From an uncultured Clostridia bacterium (GTDB lineage: Bacteria > Bacillota > Clostridia > JAAYHZ01), in the NCBI GenBank assembly GCA_937894465.1, contig CALCRE010000291.1, positions 1 through 10,577 of the forward strand: 10,577 nt of DNA. Reading direction: 5' to 3'. Below the pieces are notes generated by a model that was not told the DNA's origin, searched no databases, and was given only the letters and a program-made list of their open reading frames with translations. Every line of letters starts with the position of its first letter. Within the stretch, counting starts at the first letter, position 1. Shown in pieces: positions 1 to 6,275 of this stretch. The position numbers and the translations under genes were made by a program.

Positions 1-128
1 CGGAAGAGTTGCACTAAAAAGGCGAAAAGCATGCACTAATCAAACGGTATATTCAAGCAGAAGATGGTTGATGCTTGTCCACATTTGTATTCCATAAGTT
101 CCAGGAGATCACGTTGCTCCTTTAAAAG

Positions 129-470
129 GTGGCTCTCAAACACGGAGCGATCATCTGGAATTTATGGCTCTCGTATCCGGAATGGGTGGCTCTTCATATC
201 GGATTCACTGGCTCTGAGGCGTCGGAATATTCACTTGGAACAATCACATTGGTGCCGGCGTTTATAGCTTTTCCACTTGTCGGAACATTAGTAGGTGCAG
301 GTGTCAGTGTAGTACCGGCTGTTGCTTTTCTGACGACGTTAACAATGGTGGGTGTGGTGACATTCCCTCTTGAAAAGAGAGAATTTGGAGCAAAATTCAC
401 TGCCGTACGAAACAGCCTTAGCTTTCTATTCGCTATCGTAATCGCACTTATTATGGGGGTGATCATATGA
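129..470 (+). CDS. Permease upstream half (ArsP/DUF318-like), 5' part damaged
   Basis: The C-terminal 80 residues resemble the conserved end of the first gene in two-gene clostridial permease units of the ArsP_1/DUF318 type. They include a glycine-rich TITLVPAFIAFPL segment, a TMVGVVTFPLE segment and a final hydrophobic helix. Substrate is unknown; it would sit in the cytoplasmic membrane with the next gene product. It overlaps that gene by ATGA at 467-470. The first available start is a GTG at 129 with no convincing ribosome binding site, giving 113 residues where the family usually has about 160. In the same frame there are stops at 15, 69 and 123, and the residues before about 40 do not look like the expected N-terminal helices. 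I read this as a pseudogene, or a gene broken by frameshifts or sequence error. The family call is from remembered sequence patterns and the C-terminus is the secure part. Confidence 0.55.
   Translation: MALKHGAIIWNLWLSYPEWVALHIGFTGSEASEYSLGTITLVPAFIAFPLVGTLVGAGVSVVPAVAFLTTLTMVGVVTFPLEKREFGAKFTAVRNSLSFLFAIVIALIMGVII
130..230 (+). repeat. Degenerate short tandem repeat (TGGCTCT-N6-CGGA)
   Basis: The heptamer TGGCTCT occurs at 130, 165, 187 and 209, so the spacings are 35, 22 and 22 bases. In the first three copies CGGA follows after exactly 6 bases, and in the fourth after 7. The units lie exactly where the permease reading frame loses resemblance to its family. The spacings are not multiples of three, so copy gain or loss would shift the frame. 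Confidence 0.5.
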
Positions 471-1195
471 CAATATTAAAAAAATTGAAGGAAAATCTTT
501 TCTTTGTTATTGTTATTTTGGCATACATCATCATGTTTATCGTTAGACCGGAAATGGGAACGGATTCGGTGAAAAACAGCGGATACTATATCAAGGAAAT
601 GCTTATGATCATGCCTGTCATCTTTATCCTGACAGCGCTTTTAGACATGTGGGTTCCGAAGGAAAAAATCATGCGCTATTTGGGCAAAGAGGCAAAAGGA
701 AAAGGAATTTTCCTCTCTTTTGTAGTCGGCAGTATTTCAGCAGGACCGATTTACGCAGCGTTCCCAATGTGCGTTATGCTACACAAGAAAGGTGCGTCAA
801 TTCGAAATATCATTATCATCTTAAGCTCATGGGCTGTTATTAAGGTTCCTATGCTTCTAAATGAAGTAAAGTTTTTAGGGCCAAAATTCATGGTGATACG
901 ATGGGTGCTCACTGTTATTTCCATCATTATTTTCTCATGGATAGCAGGAAAGATCATAAAGGACGAAGACCTGCCGGGAGAAGTGCTAACACAACCCGGA
1001 CTTCAAATCAATCGAGATGCTTGCATGGGTTGCACTATATGCGTTAAAATCTACCCGGAAGTATTTGAGATGGAAAATAAAAAGGCAATCACAAAATACT
1101 GCGAGGAACTAGAGTTAGATCTCAATAAGCTGGATCATGCCATGAAGTTATGTCCGGTGAAGGCCATATCGTATAATGAAAGCAAGAAAATCTAG
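467..1195 (+). CDS. Permease downstream half fused to a [4Fe-4S] ferredoxin domain
   Basis: This 242-residue protein has about five hydrophobic segments (roughly 8-27, 45-63, 80-104, 113-132 and 142-163), with a conserved-looking SISAGPIYAAFP stretch in the third, as in ArsP_1/DUF318 permeases. After a short charged linker, residues 180-238 form a single-cluster ferredoxin domain: C186-x2-C189-x2-C192, then C229-Pro. That is the four-cysteine pattern of monocluster [4Fe-4S] ferredoxins; C212 is extra. By topology it probably pairs with the upstream half to make one transporter, with the ferredoxin on the cytoplasmic side coupling redox state or electron supply to transport (inference). The start is secure: GGGGGTG lies six bases before ATG 467, and the ATG overlaps the upstream stop. 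A terminator follows 15 bases after the stop. Substrate cannot be told. Confidence 0.8.
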   Translation: MTILKKLKENLFFVIVILAYIIMFIVRPEMGTDSVKNSGYYIKEMLMIMPVIFILTALLDMWVPKEKIMRYLGKEAKGKGIFLSFVVGSISAGPIYAAFPMCVMLHKKGASIRNIIIILSSWAVIKVPMLLNEVKFLGPKFMVIRWVLTVISIIIFSWIAGKIIKDEDLPGEVLTQPGLQINRDACMGCTICVKIYPEVFEMENKKAITKYCEELELDLNKLDHAMKLCPVKAISYNESKKI

Positions 1196-1209
1196 GATCA
1201 AGTAGATCG

Positions 1210-1255
1210 AAGACCGGTATTTGCAAAAAAAAGGAAGTACCGGTCTTTTACTTTT
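1210..1255 (+). terminator. Rho-independent terminator of the permease unit
   Basis: A ten-base perfect stem (AAGACCGGTA at 1210-1219 with TACCGGTCTT at 1238-1247) encloses an A-rich loop. It is followed by a T-rich run broken by single A and C bases. It begins 15 bases after the permease-ferredoxin stop. Confidence 0.85.
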
Positions 1256-1350
1256 GTTGTATTGGTATATTCTAATAACACGGAACAGCTGCTCTTTTAC
1301 CGCATATTTGTGCCGACTAATATTCACATGATCAAAATTATTATGGTCAG

Positions 1351-1527
1351 TCAGATCCTCCCATGAGGAATACTTGTTCTATAGCGTATTGTAACCGCGG
1401 ATATACTTTGCGCAAGCCCCCGTTCCGACACAGCGGCTTTTTGTGACGCTAAAGTTGCTAATTGTTTCTGAGTCAGTCCCTGTTCTCTCCATTTATCTCG
1501 AATTGTATCAGCGATTTTTTTAATCAT
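1351..1527 (-). pseudogene. Decayed helix-turn-helix (XRE-like) regulator fragment
   Basis: A 58-codon minus-strand frame starts at ATG 1527 with a textbook AGGAG at 1535-1539, seven bases upstream. Residues 1-28 contain a KWREQGLTQKQLATLAS stretch typical of the first two helices of XRE/Cro-type DNA-binding domains. After that the match fades and the frame stops at 1351. In the +2 frame the sequence stays open from 1378 to 1148 and reads like real protein (for example WEDLTDHNNFDHVNISRHKY), preceded in the same frame by CAKYIRGYNTL and a TAG at 1379-1381. This suggests one longer gene broken by a frameshift and a stop. I do not recognise the second part. A short functional regulator ending at 1351 is the alternative. 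Confidence 0.5.
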
Positions 1528-1588
1528 GCTGCATCTCCTAGATTTTTTCTATCTGCATAATCACATGATATAACATAAATATAAAAGT

Positions 1589-1617
1589 ATCAAAGAAGAG
1601 TTAATTGATTCTGTCAA
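1589..1617 (-). promoter_or_regulatory. Sigma-A-type promoter before the regulator remnant
   Basis: On the minus strand there is a perfect -35 TTGACA (1612-1617), a 17-base spacer and TTTGAT (1589-1594, four of six matches to TATAAT). It sits about 60 bases before the ATG at 1527. Confidence 0.5.
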
Positions 1618-1756
1618 CCGGTAAGATACGTCTCACTACAATAATTTCTAAGCTTGTCAGCCTTGTATCACAAGTCGAATACATGCCTCATAAGTCTACA
1701 AAGTAAATCTGTTTCTTTGGAAAAACCATTCTGCTTTACTTCGAAAAAAAGGGTAA

Positions 1757-1785
1757 TAAAAAAAACGCCTGCTTTTAGCATCGGG
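1757..1785 (-). terminator. Weak terminator candidate for the phosphorylase gene
   Basis: On the minus strand a short imperfect hairpin (CC..TGC / GCA.GG around a TAAAA loop) is followed directly by a run of eight T. It lies about 75 bases past the phosphorylase stop. The stem is weak but the T tract is strong. Confidence 0.3.
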
Positions 1786-1860
1786 ATTTTTTGTTAAGAG
1801 GTAACGAAAAAGATGCCATGCCTTAAATATAGATTATATTTATAATAGGAATAATATTTT

Positions 1861-2631
1861 TTATAATTGCAAGCAGGTCTTGAATGACAATTCAACAAGA
1901 CTTCTCCTTATTTCTTCTCTACTAGTCCATCGACGTGAATCCCATTCAACACCGCTTAAGTCATCACCGCCAAATAATATTTGCCCTAATATAACATTGC
2001 GAAATTTTGACACTGCAAAAAATGCAGCAGCCTCCATTTCTACTGTAACGCAACCCTCTAAAACTCTGAGAGCAATTTTATCCTCCGTTTCTCTGTAAAA
2101 TGCGTCAGTTGTCCACGTTTTTGCTTTAATATAAGGAATGTTTTTGCCTTGAAATACTTTTTCAATAATATTTATAGCATGTTGGTTACATTCTACTTCT
2201 CTCGAAGGCTCTACATAGTGATATGAAACACCCTCATCTCTGATGGCTGAATAAGGAACGATTATGTGACCTACTTGGATGCCTTTTTGCAAAACTCCCG
2301 CAGCACCACAAACTATAAACTTTTTAAATCCCATAACAATGAGTTCTTCCAATAAGGCAGCAGAGCCAGCAGCACCCAAGAAACCTTGCACAATTGCAAT
2401 GGATTTCCCCTTATATTTAGTTTCATATATTGGCAAATGAATTGTGCATGAATAGAATGTCGCGATTTGTTTCAGCTTGTTTGACTGTAACATCTCATTG
2501 ATTACATTGCCAAAAAAAGTTATGACACAGCATTCAGGGACATCAGCTTTAGCTGTTAAATTTGATGGATCTATTTTTGCTTTTGGATTTGGATCATATT
2601 CTAATATGGGGAATTCTCTTTTTTCAAACAT
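1861..2631 (-). CDS. Nucleoside phosphorylase (PNP/UDP family 1)
   Basis: A 256-residue cytoplasmic enzyme of the PNP_UDP_1 family, which cleaves nucleosides with phosphate to free base and (deoxy)ribose-1-phosphate in salvage. Visible family signatures are GAAGSAALLEEL (86-97), the CGAAGVL strand-loop (108-114), RDEGVSYHY (131-139), TTDAFYRE (174-181), the ribose-binding VEMEAAAFF (197-205) and GDD (222-224) where the catalytic acid normally lies. The length is normal. AGAGG at 2640-2644 lies eight bases before the ATG. The gene stands alone: it is separated from the tRNA pair by a terminator and no nucleoside kinase or transporter is adjacent. The VEMEA motif and overall layout resemble uridine phosphorylase-like members, but purine versus pyrimidine preference cannot be settled from the sequence by eye. 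Confidence 0.88.
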   Translation of the reverse strand: MFEKREFPILEYDPNPKAKIDPSNLTAKADVPECCVITFFGNVINEMLQSNKLKQIATFYSCTIHLPIYETKYKGKSIAIVQGFLGAAGSAALLEELIVMGFKKFIVCGAAGVLQKGIQVGHIIVPYSAIRDEGVSYHYVEPSREVECNQHAINIIEKVFQGKNIPYIKAKTWTTDAFYRETEDKIALRVLEGCVTVEMEAAAFFAVSKFRNVILGQILFGGDDLSGVEWDSRRWTSREEIRRSLVELSFKTCLQL

Positions 2632-2671
2632 TAATTTAACCTCTTATTATATAAATAATCCTTAATTTAAC

Positions 2672-2680
2672 ATTATCACA
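2672..2680 (-). promoter_or_regulatory. Extended -10 promoter candidate for the phosphorylase
   Basis: The minus-strand element TGTGATAAT is an extended -10 (TG-n-GATAAT) about 40 bases before the ATG. No good -35 is seen. A nearer TATAAT is too close to the ribosome binding site to serve as the -10. Confidence 0.35.
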
Positions 2681-2707
2681 AATATATATTTATTTCCACT
2701 ATAATAT

Positions 2708-2740
2708 AAAAAAGACTATCGACAAAAATCGACAGTCTTT
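2708..2740 (-). terminator. Terminator of the tRNA-Phe/tRNA-Tyr unit
   Basis: A 12-base stem (2711-2722 with 2729-2740, a single G-T wobble) has a six-base loop. On the minus strand it is followed by T residues. It begins directly after the encoded CCA end of tRNA-Tyr. Confidence 0.85.
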
Positions 2741-2741
2741 T

Positions 2742-2826
2742 TGGTGGAGGAAGGTGGATTCGAACCACCGAAGGCACTGCCAACAGATTTACAGTCTGCC
2801 CCCTTTGGCCACTCGGGAACTCCTCC
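2742..2826 (-). tRNA. tRNA-Tyr (GTA)
   Basis: A class II tRNA. The acceptor GGAGGAG pairs with TTCCTCC (one wobble), followed by discriminator A and an encoded CCA at 2742-2744. The anticodon loop CTGTAAA is closed by CAGA/TCTG and gives anticodon GTA at 2790-2792. A long variable arm is present, and the T arm GGTGG-TTCGAAT-CCACC is perfect. The mature body is 2745-2826. It is cotranscribed with tRNA-Phe five bases upstream. Confidence 0.97.
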
Positions 2827-2831
2827 ATAAG

Positions 2832-2907
2832 TGGTGCCCAGAGTCGGAATCGAACCAACGACACGAGGATTTTCAGTCCTCTGCTCTACCATCTGAGCTA
2901 TCTGGGC
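2832..2907 (-). tRNA. tRNA-Phe (GAA)
   Basis: A 76-base tRNA including an encoded CCA (2832-2834). The acceptor GCCCAGA pairs with TCTGGGC. The anticodon loop CTGAAAA gives GAA at 2872-2874. The D arm (AGCTCAGATGGTAGAGC) is canonical; the T arm has the GTTCGATTC core. It is the first gene after the promoter at 2926-2954. Confidence 0.97.
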
Positions 2908-2925
2908 TAACAAGTCACTTTTGAT

Positions 2926-2954
2926 AGTATACAGAAATACAAGATGGATGTCAA
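2926..2954 (-). promoter_or_regulatory. Strong sigma-A promoter of the tRNA pair
   Basis: On the minus strand there is a perfect TTGACA (2949-2954), a 17-base spacer and TATACT (2926-2931, five of six). This places transcription start about 10 bases before tRNA-Phe. The -35 lies only 21 bases past the gdhA stop. Confidence 0.88.
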
Positions 2955-2975
2955 CAAATTTTAGTGTTTTTTTAT

Positions 2976-4322
2976 CTAAACAACACCTTGAAATTCCATT
3001 GCGAAGGCTACTTTCGTGAATGCCGCCATATTTGCACCTGCAACGAAGTCTCCTTCCACACCATATTCTCTTGCAACATTGCGTATTTGTCCATAAATGT
3101 TTTCCATGGTCTTTTTCAATTCATTGTCCACTTCATATGAAGTCCAACAGCGACGTTGACTGTTTTGGGACATTTCTAATGCAGAAACTGCAACTCCTCC
3201 GGCATTAGCAGCCTTTGCAGGTCCAAATAAAATACCGGCTTTGCGGAACATAATGGTGCCTTCTAAATCCGTCGGCATATTAGCACCTTCTGCAACGGCA
3301 AATACACCGTTAGCAATAATGGTAGCTGCAGAATCTTTGTTAATTTCATTTTGTGTCGCGCAAGGAAGGGCTATATGATAGGTAATTCTGTGATTCCACA
3401 CATTACCGGGATAATAGGAAGCTTCAGGGCGGATATTAACATATTCGGATATTCGCTCTCTTTTCACTTCTTTCAAATCCTTTATAAGTTCAACATCGAT
3501 CCCTGATTCATCGATAATATACCCGGTTGAATCTGAACATGCAATAACAATGCCTTCGCATTCTTTAATCTTTTCCATGGTATAAATCGCTACGTTTCCG
3601 CTACCGGAAACTATAACTTTTTGACCTTTTATGCTTTTCCCCGCATCTTCAAGCATTGCTTTTGTAAAGTATACCAATCCATATCCGGTTGCCTCTTTCC
3701 TACCTAAACTTCCACCATACAAAAGGTGCTTTCCGGTAATCGCTCCGTTTTCAGATCCGTTCAAACGTTTATATTGTCCATACAGGTATCCGATTTCCCT
3801 TGCACCGACACCAATATCCCCGGCTGGTATATCCATACTCGAACCAATATATTTTTGTAACTCATTCATCAAACTCTGACAGAAGCGCATAATCTCCCCG
3901 TCGGACTTTCCCTTCGGATCAAAATCACTTCCACCTTTTCCTCCGCCGATCGGTAATCCGGTTAGGCTGTTTTTAAATGTTTGTTCAAATCCAAGGAATT
4001 TAATAATGCTCTGATTCACTGTAGGATGAAACCGCAATCCCCCTTTATAGGGACCGATGGCAGAATTAAATTGAACGCGAAAAGCTCGGTTTACCTCAAC
4101 TTCCCCTTGGTCATTCACCCAAGGAACACTAAATTGAATAATCCTTTCCGGTTCAACAATGCGTTCTAAAATGTTTTGCTTGATTAGTTCAGGATATTTC
4201 ACTAAAACAGGTTCAATGGTATTAAAAAACTCTCGAACAGCTTGCAAGAATTCCGGTTGTTGCGGGTCACGTGCTTGCACCTTTGTATAAACCTCTTCTA
4301 TATATCGTCTTATATCAGTCAT
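2976..4322 (-). CDS. gdhA: Glutamate dehydrogenase, NADP-type, hexameric
   Basis: Catalyses reversible reductive amination of 2-oxoglutarate with ammonia to L-glutamate in the cytoplasm. With the ATG at 4322 it is 448 residues, normal for the small hexameric class. Glutamate-site residues are visible: GPYKGGLRFHP (K93), GGGKGGSDFDP (K129) and PAGDIGVG with catalytic D169. The Rossmann motif GSGNVA is at 240-245. The SDSTG after the second strand and the ALPCATQNE and AEGANMPT segments resemble E. coli GdhA, so NADP use is more likely than NAD, but this is inference. Another ATG lies two codons upstream (4328), but AGGGAG (4329-4334) directly abuts it and is spaced six bases from the ATG at 4322, so the latter is chosen. 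No terminator is visible between it and the tRNA promoter. Confidence 0.95.
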   Translation of the reverse strand: MTDIRRYIEEVYTKVQARDPQQPEFLQAVREFFNTIEPVLVKYPELIKQNILERIVEPERIIQFSVPWVNDQGEVEVNRAFRVQFNSAIGPYKGGLRFHPTVNQSIIKFLGFEQTFKNSLTGLPIGGGKGGSDFDPKGKSDGEIMRFCQSLMNELQKYIGSSMDIPAGDIGVGAREIGYLYGQYKRLNGSENGAITGKHLLYGGSLGRKEATGYGLVYFTKAMLEDAGKSIKGQKVIVSGSGNVAIYTMEKIKECEGIVIACSDSTGYIIDESGIDVELIKDLKEVKRERISEYVNIRPEASYYPGNVWNHRITYHIALPCATQNEINKDSAATIIANGVFAVAEGANMPTDLEGTIMFRKAGILFGPAKAANAGGVAVSALEMSQNSQRRCWTSYEVDNELKKTMENIYGQIRNVAREYGVEGDFVAGANMAAFTKVAFAMEFQGVV

Positions 4323-4328
4323 AAACAT

Positions 4329-4334
4329 CTCCCT
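4329..4334 (-). promoter_or_regulatory. Ribosome binding site deciding the gdhA start
   Basis: AGGGAG on the minus strand touches the first ATG (4328) with no spacer but is six bases from the second ATG (4322). This favours the second start. Confidence 0.7.
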
Positions 4335-4359
4335 AATATATCAATAAAAAATTTAGGTC

Positions 4360-4368
4360 ATTATCTCA
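4360..4368 (-). promoter_or_regulatory. Extended -10 promoter candidate for gdhA
   Basis: The minus-strand element TGAGATAAT (TG-n-GATAAT) lies about 40 bases before the gdhA ATG. The -35 position holds TTTATT, a poor match. The rest of the 4323-4481 gap shows only AT-rich sequence, with no hairpin or known riboswitch. Confidence 0.38.
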
Positions 4369-4481
4369 CATTTTTTAAAATAAATAAAGGGGAATTGAAA
4401 ATTTTTATTCTTCATTTTTCGTTTACGATACATTTTTAATTGATTCTTAAAAATATATAGCTTGTTTTTGAAATTTGTCAT

Positions 4482-5870
4482 TTATAATATTTCAACAATT
4501 TCTTTAAATCGATTTCCTCTTTCCTCGAAATTCTTAAATCGATCAAAGCTGGTACTCGCAGGAGACAATAGTATCTCATCTCCCGGTTGCGATATTTTGT
4601 AAGAAAATTGAACAGCTTCGTTAAAATCATCAAATCGATAAATCACAGGTCCTTTACCACCATTTTTGTTTAGATATTCTTTAAGTGCATCATCAATTGC
4701 TTGAGCTGTTTGGCCGGTCAAAATCAATGTATTTACCTTTTCACACAAATCCGGTGCCAATATGGAATAATCATTCTTTTTATCCTTTCCACCGGCAATT
4801 AAAATCACCTTCTGCTTAAAAGTCGAGAGAGTTGCTTTCGTTCTTGTTGGACTGCTGGCAATAGAATCGTTATAGAAAGTTCTTTGATTAACAGTTCTCA
4901 CTTCTTCCCTTCTATGCTCCACACCTTTAAACTCATATGCAACCTTTTGCATACTTTTTATCGTGACATCGTCCATTACAGCTCCACAAGCCGCCATATA
5001 GTTCTCAATGTTGTGAATACCCGGTAACCTTATTTTATTTGTCTCCAATAAAACTGTCTGTTTTTCCATCTTGTCGATCTTACAAACAACATCATTGATA
5101 TAGCAAATGCAGCTTACACAACTACGCCCTTTGCAAAACCCCAATGCTTCCTTATCGTACTCATCGTAAAACTTTGCAGTTAATTTGTTGTCCAAATTCA
5201 AAACGGCTTTCCCATTAGCTTTTTGATAACGCAAGATATTTCTTTTTGCTTCGATATACTCTTCGTAATCTTTGTGAATATCCAAATGGTTCGGTGTAAT
5301 ATTGGTGATCACAGCCACATCAGGACTGATTTCCATGGTCATCAGTTGAAAGCTTGACAATTCTAAAACCGCCATATGATCTTCTTTTATTTTGGGTAAA
5401 CAATTAAAAAGAGGTGTTCCCAAATTACCGCCTAACCAAACCTTGTATCCTTCAGCTTCCAACATTTTAGCGATAATGGTGGTGGTTGTACTTTTTCCAT
5501 CGCTTCCGGTAATACCAAAGGTTTTACAGGGACAAAATCTTAAAAATTCATTCATTTCAGAGGTAATAATCGCTCCCCGCTCTTGTTCATCCAATAACTC
5601 GGGTAAATCAGGTCGCATGGAAGGTGTTTTAAATATGACATCATACCCTTTTACATAAGACATATAGTCTTCACCGAAGTGTAAGATATTCTTTCCCGGA
5701 AAATAATATTGAGATGTCAATTCATCATTTATGTTTTTATCAAATAAATCGGGATAGATTTCCTTTTCCATAAAAAAGTCTACTAAAGGTCTGTTGCTGA
5801 TGCCCATACCTAAAACGGCTATTTTCTTATCTTTCAAGGAATTTATATATTGATTGAAACGCTTTGTCAT
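4482..5870 (-). CDS. murD: UDP-N-acetylmuramoylalanine--D-glutamate ligase
   Basis: An ATP-dependent cytoplasmic ligase that adds D-glutamate to UDP-MurNAc-L-Ala in peptidoglycan precursor synthesis. The 462 residues are normal length. An N-terminal Rossmann-like domain begins with AVLGMGISN (18-26). The central domain has the P-loop GITGSDGKSTTT (119-130), LELSSFQL (169-176), NHLDIH (194-199) and K209, in the position of the carbamylated lysine. The C-terminal domain has GVEHRREEV (316-324), YNDSIASSP (333-341), AGGKDKK (359-365) and LSPASTSFDRF (435-445). The NDSIASSP form, in place of NDSKATN, is one I associate with clostridial MurD. A cysteine cluster (C246, C251, C254, C256) inside the central domain is unusual. 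GAGGT lies five bases before the ATG. It is not in a dcw cluster: its neighbours are gdhA downstream and a divergent tRNA-Leu. Confidence 0.94.
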   Translation of the reverse strand: MTKRFNQYINSLKDKKIAVLGMGISNRPLVDFFMEKEIYPDLFDKNINDELTSQYYFPGKNILHFGEDYMSYVKGYDVIFKTPSMRPDLPELLDEQERGAIITSEMNEFLRFCPCKTFGITGSDGKSTTTTIIAKMLEAEGYKVWLGGNLGTPLFNCLPKIKEDHMAVLELSSFQLMTMEISPDVAVITNITPNHLDIHKDYEEYIEAKRNILRYQKANGKAVLNLDNKLTAKFYDEYDKEALGFCKGRSCVSCICYINDVVCKIDKMEKQTVLLETNKIRLPGIHNIENYMAACGAVMDDVTIKSMQKVAYEFKGVEHRREEVRTVNQRTFYNDSIASSPTRTKATLSTFKQKVILIAGGKDKKNDYSILAPDLCEKVNTLILTGQTAQAIDDALKEYLNKNGGKGPVIYRFDDFNEAVQFSYKISQPGDEILLSPASTSFDRFKNFEERGNRFKEIVEIL

Positions 5871-5913
5871 GTCATACCTCTTACTTAATTTAAATATTTC
5901 TTATCATAACCAC

Positions 5914-5942
5914 TTGAATTACTAATATTTTTGATGTATAAT
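5914..5942 (+). promoter_or_regulatory. Sigma-A promoter of tRNA-Leu
   Basis: TTGAAT (5914-5919), a 17-base spacer and a perfect TATAAT (5937-5942). This puts the transcription start about 9 bases before the tRNA. It shares the 87-base gap with the divergent murD start. Confidence 0.85.
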
Positions 5943-5957
5943 TTGAATGTTGATTTT

Positions 5958-6044
5958 GCGAGAGTGGTGGAATTGGCAGACTCGCTAGATTCAGGTTCTA
6001 GTGCTCGCAAGGGCGTACGGGTTCGACTCCCGTCTCTCGCACCA
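5958..6044 (+). tRNA. tRNA-Leu (CAG)
   Basis: An 87-base class II tRNA with an encoded CCA (6042-6044). The acceptor GCGAGAG pairs perfectly with CTCTCGC. The anticodon stem CTAGA/TCTAG encloses TTCAGGT, giving anticodon CAG at 5992-5994. A long variable arm and a T arm ACGGG-TTCGACT-CCCGT are present. Confidence 0.97.
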
Positions 6045-6052
6045 AGCAATAT

Positions 6053-6088
6053 AAACGGAGTTTCAACTATTGATGCTCCGTTTTTTTT
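6053..6088 (+). terminator. Terminator of tRNA-Leu, probably bidirectional
   Basis: The stem AAACGGAG/CTCCGTTT (6053-6060 with 6076-6083) extends inward by short pairing around a CTA loop. It is followed by T through 6088. On the minus strand the same hairpin is followed by TTTATATT and lies just after the 44-codon gene, so it can end both transcripts. Confidence 0.85.
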
Positions 6089-6089
6089 A

Positions 6090-6224
6090 TCACTTCTTTT
6101 GCTTGATCTGTTCGATTAACTTTTGATACAGCTCGATTTCTGTTTTCAATTCTTTAATCATGTCATCCTTAATCTTAATGATTTCCAAAAGCTCTTCTTT
6201 GTCCATTGTTTCAAGCGTCTTCAT
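6090..6224 (-). CDS. Small coiled-coil protein, 44 residues, function unknown
   Basis: The ATG at 6224 has an excellent AGAAGGAG (6232-6239) seven bases upstream. The frame is open further up to 6272, but that stretch runs into a hairpin and lacks its own ribosome binding site, so the shorter start is preferred. The product is highly charged, rich in Glu, Lys, Ile and Leu, and has no Gly or Pro. Hydrophobic residues at heptad-like spacing (LLEIIKIKDDMIKELK) predict one long amphipathic helix or coiled coil. It has no signal peptide or membrane segment. It lies between the operon terminators and the tRNA-Leu terminator. I do not recognise a family. A regulatory or partner-binding peptide is possible but unproven. 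Confidence 0.7.
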   Translation of the reverse strand: MKTLETMDKEELLEIIKIKDDMIKELKTEIELYQKLIEQIKQKK

Positions 6225-6250
6225 AAAAGTGCTCCTTCTAATTGTTGATA

Positions 6251-6275
6251 AAAATAAAGCGGGAAACCCCACTTT
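6251..6275 (-). terminator. Hairpin with T tract in the leader of the small gene
   Basis: On the minus strand AAAGTGGG (6275-6268) pairs with CCCGCTTT (6263-6256) around a four-base loop, with one G-T wobble. An A/T tract rich in T follows. It lies just upstream of the small gene's ribosome binding site. It could be a second terminator for the ispH operon or an attenuator of the small gene. Confidence 0.6.

Larger units (their letters stand above)
1528..1860. other. Gene-poor AT-rich gap
   Basis: No intact gene is seen here. It holds the putative promoter of the decayed regulator and a weak terminator candidate for the phosphorylase. A minus-strand frame around 1740-1630 reads somewhat like protein (EVKQNGFSKETDLLCRLMRH, then a stop at about 1670) and may be another gene remnant; this is only an impression. 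Confidence 0.4.

Noticed and set aside
54..64. Eleven-base match to the start of a common sequencing-adapter sequence (CAAGCAGAAGA)
   Set aside because: The match stops after 11 bases and the flanks do not continue as adapter. It is too short to claim an artefact, though it sits in the suspect region near the window edge.
64..267. 67-codon + strand frame overlapping the permease fragment
   Set aside because: It is Arg/Ser-rich, overlaps the better-supported permease frame, has no ribosome binding site, and looks like a shadow frame.
2676..2913. Two minus-strand frames of 62 and 65 codons over the tRNA genes
   Set aside because: They are translations of tRNA-Tyr and tRNA-Phe, a common false gene call.
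4323..4481. Possible riboswitch or leader element before gdhA
   Set aside because: Only AT-rich sequence is visible, with no stable hairpin, no T-box core and no known riboswitch signature.
5931..6119. 62-codon + strand frame over tRNA-Leu
   Set aside because: It is a translation of the tRNA-Leu gene and its terminator, not a protein gene.
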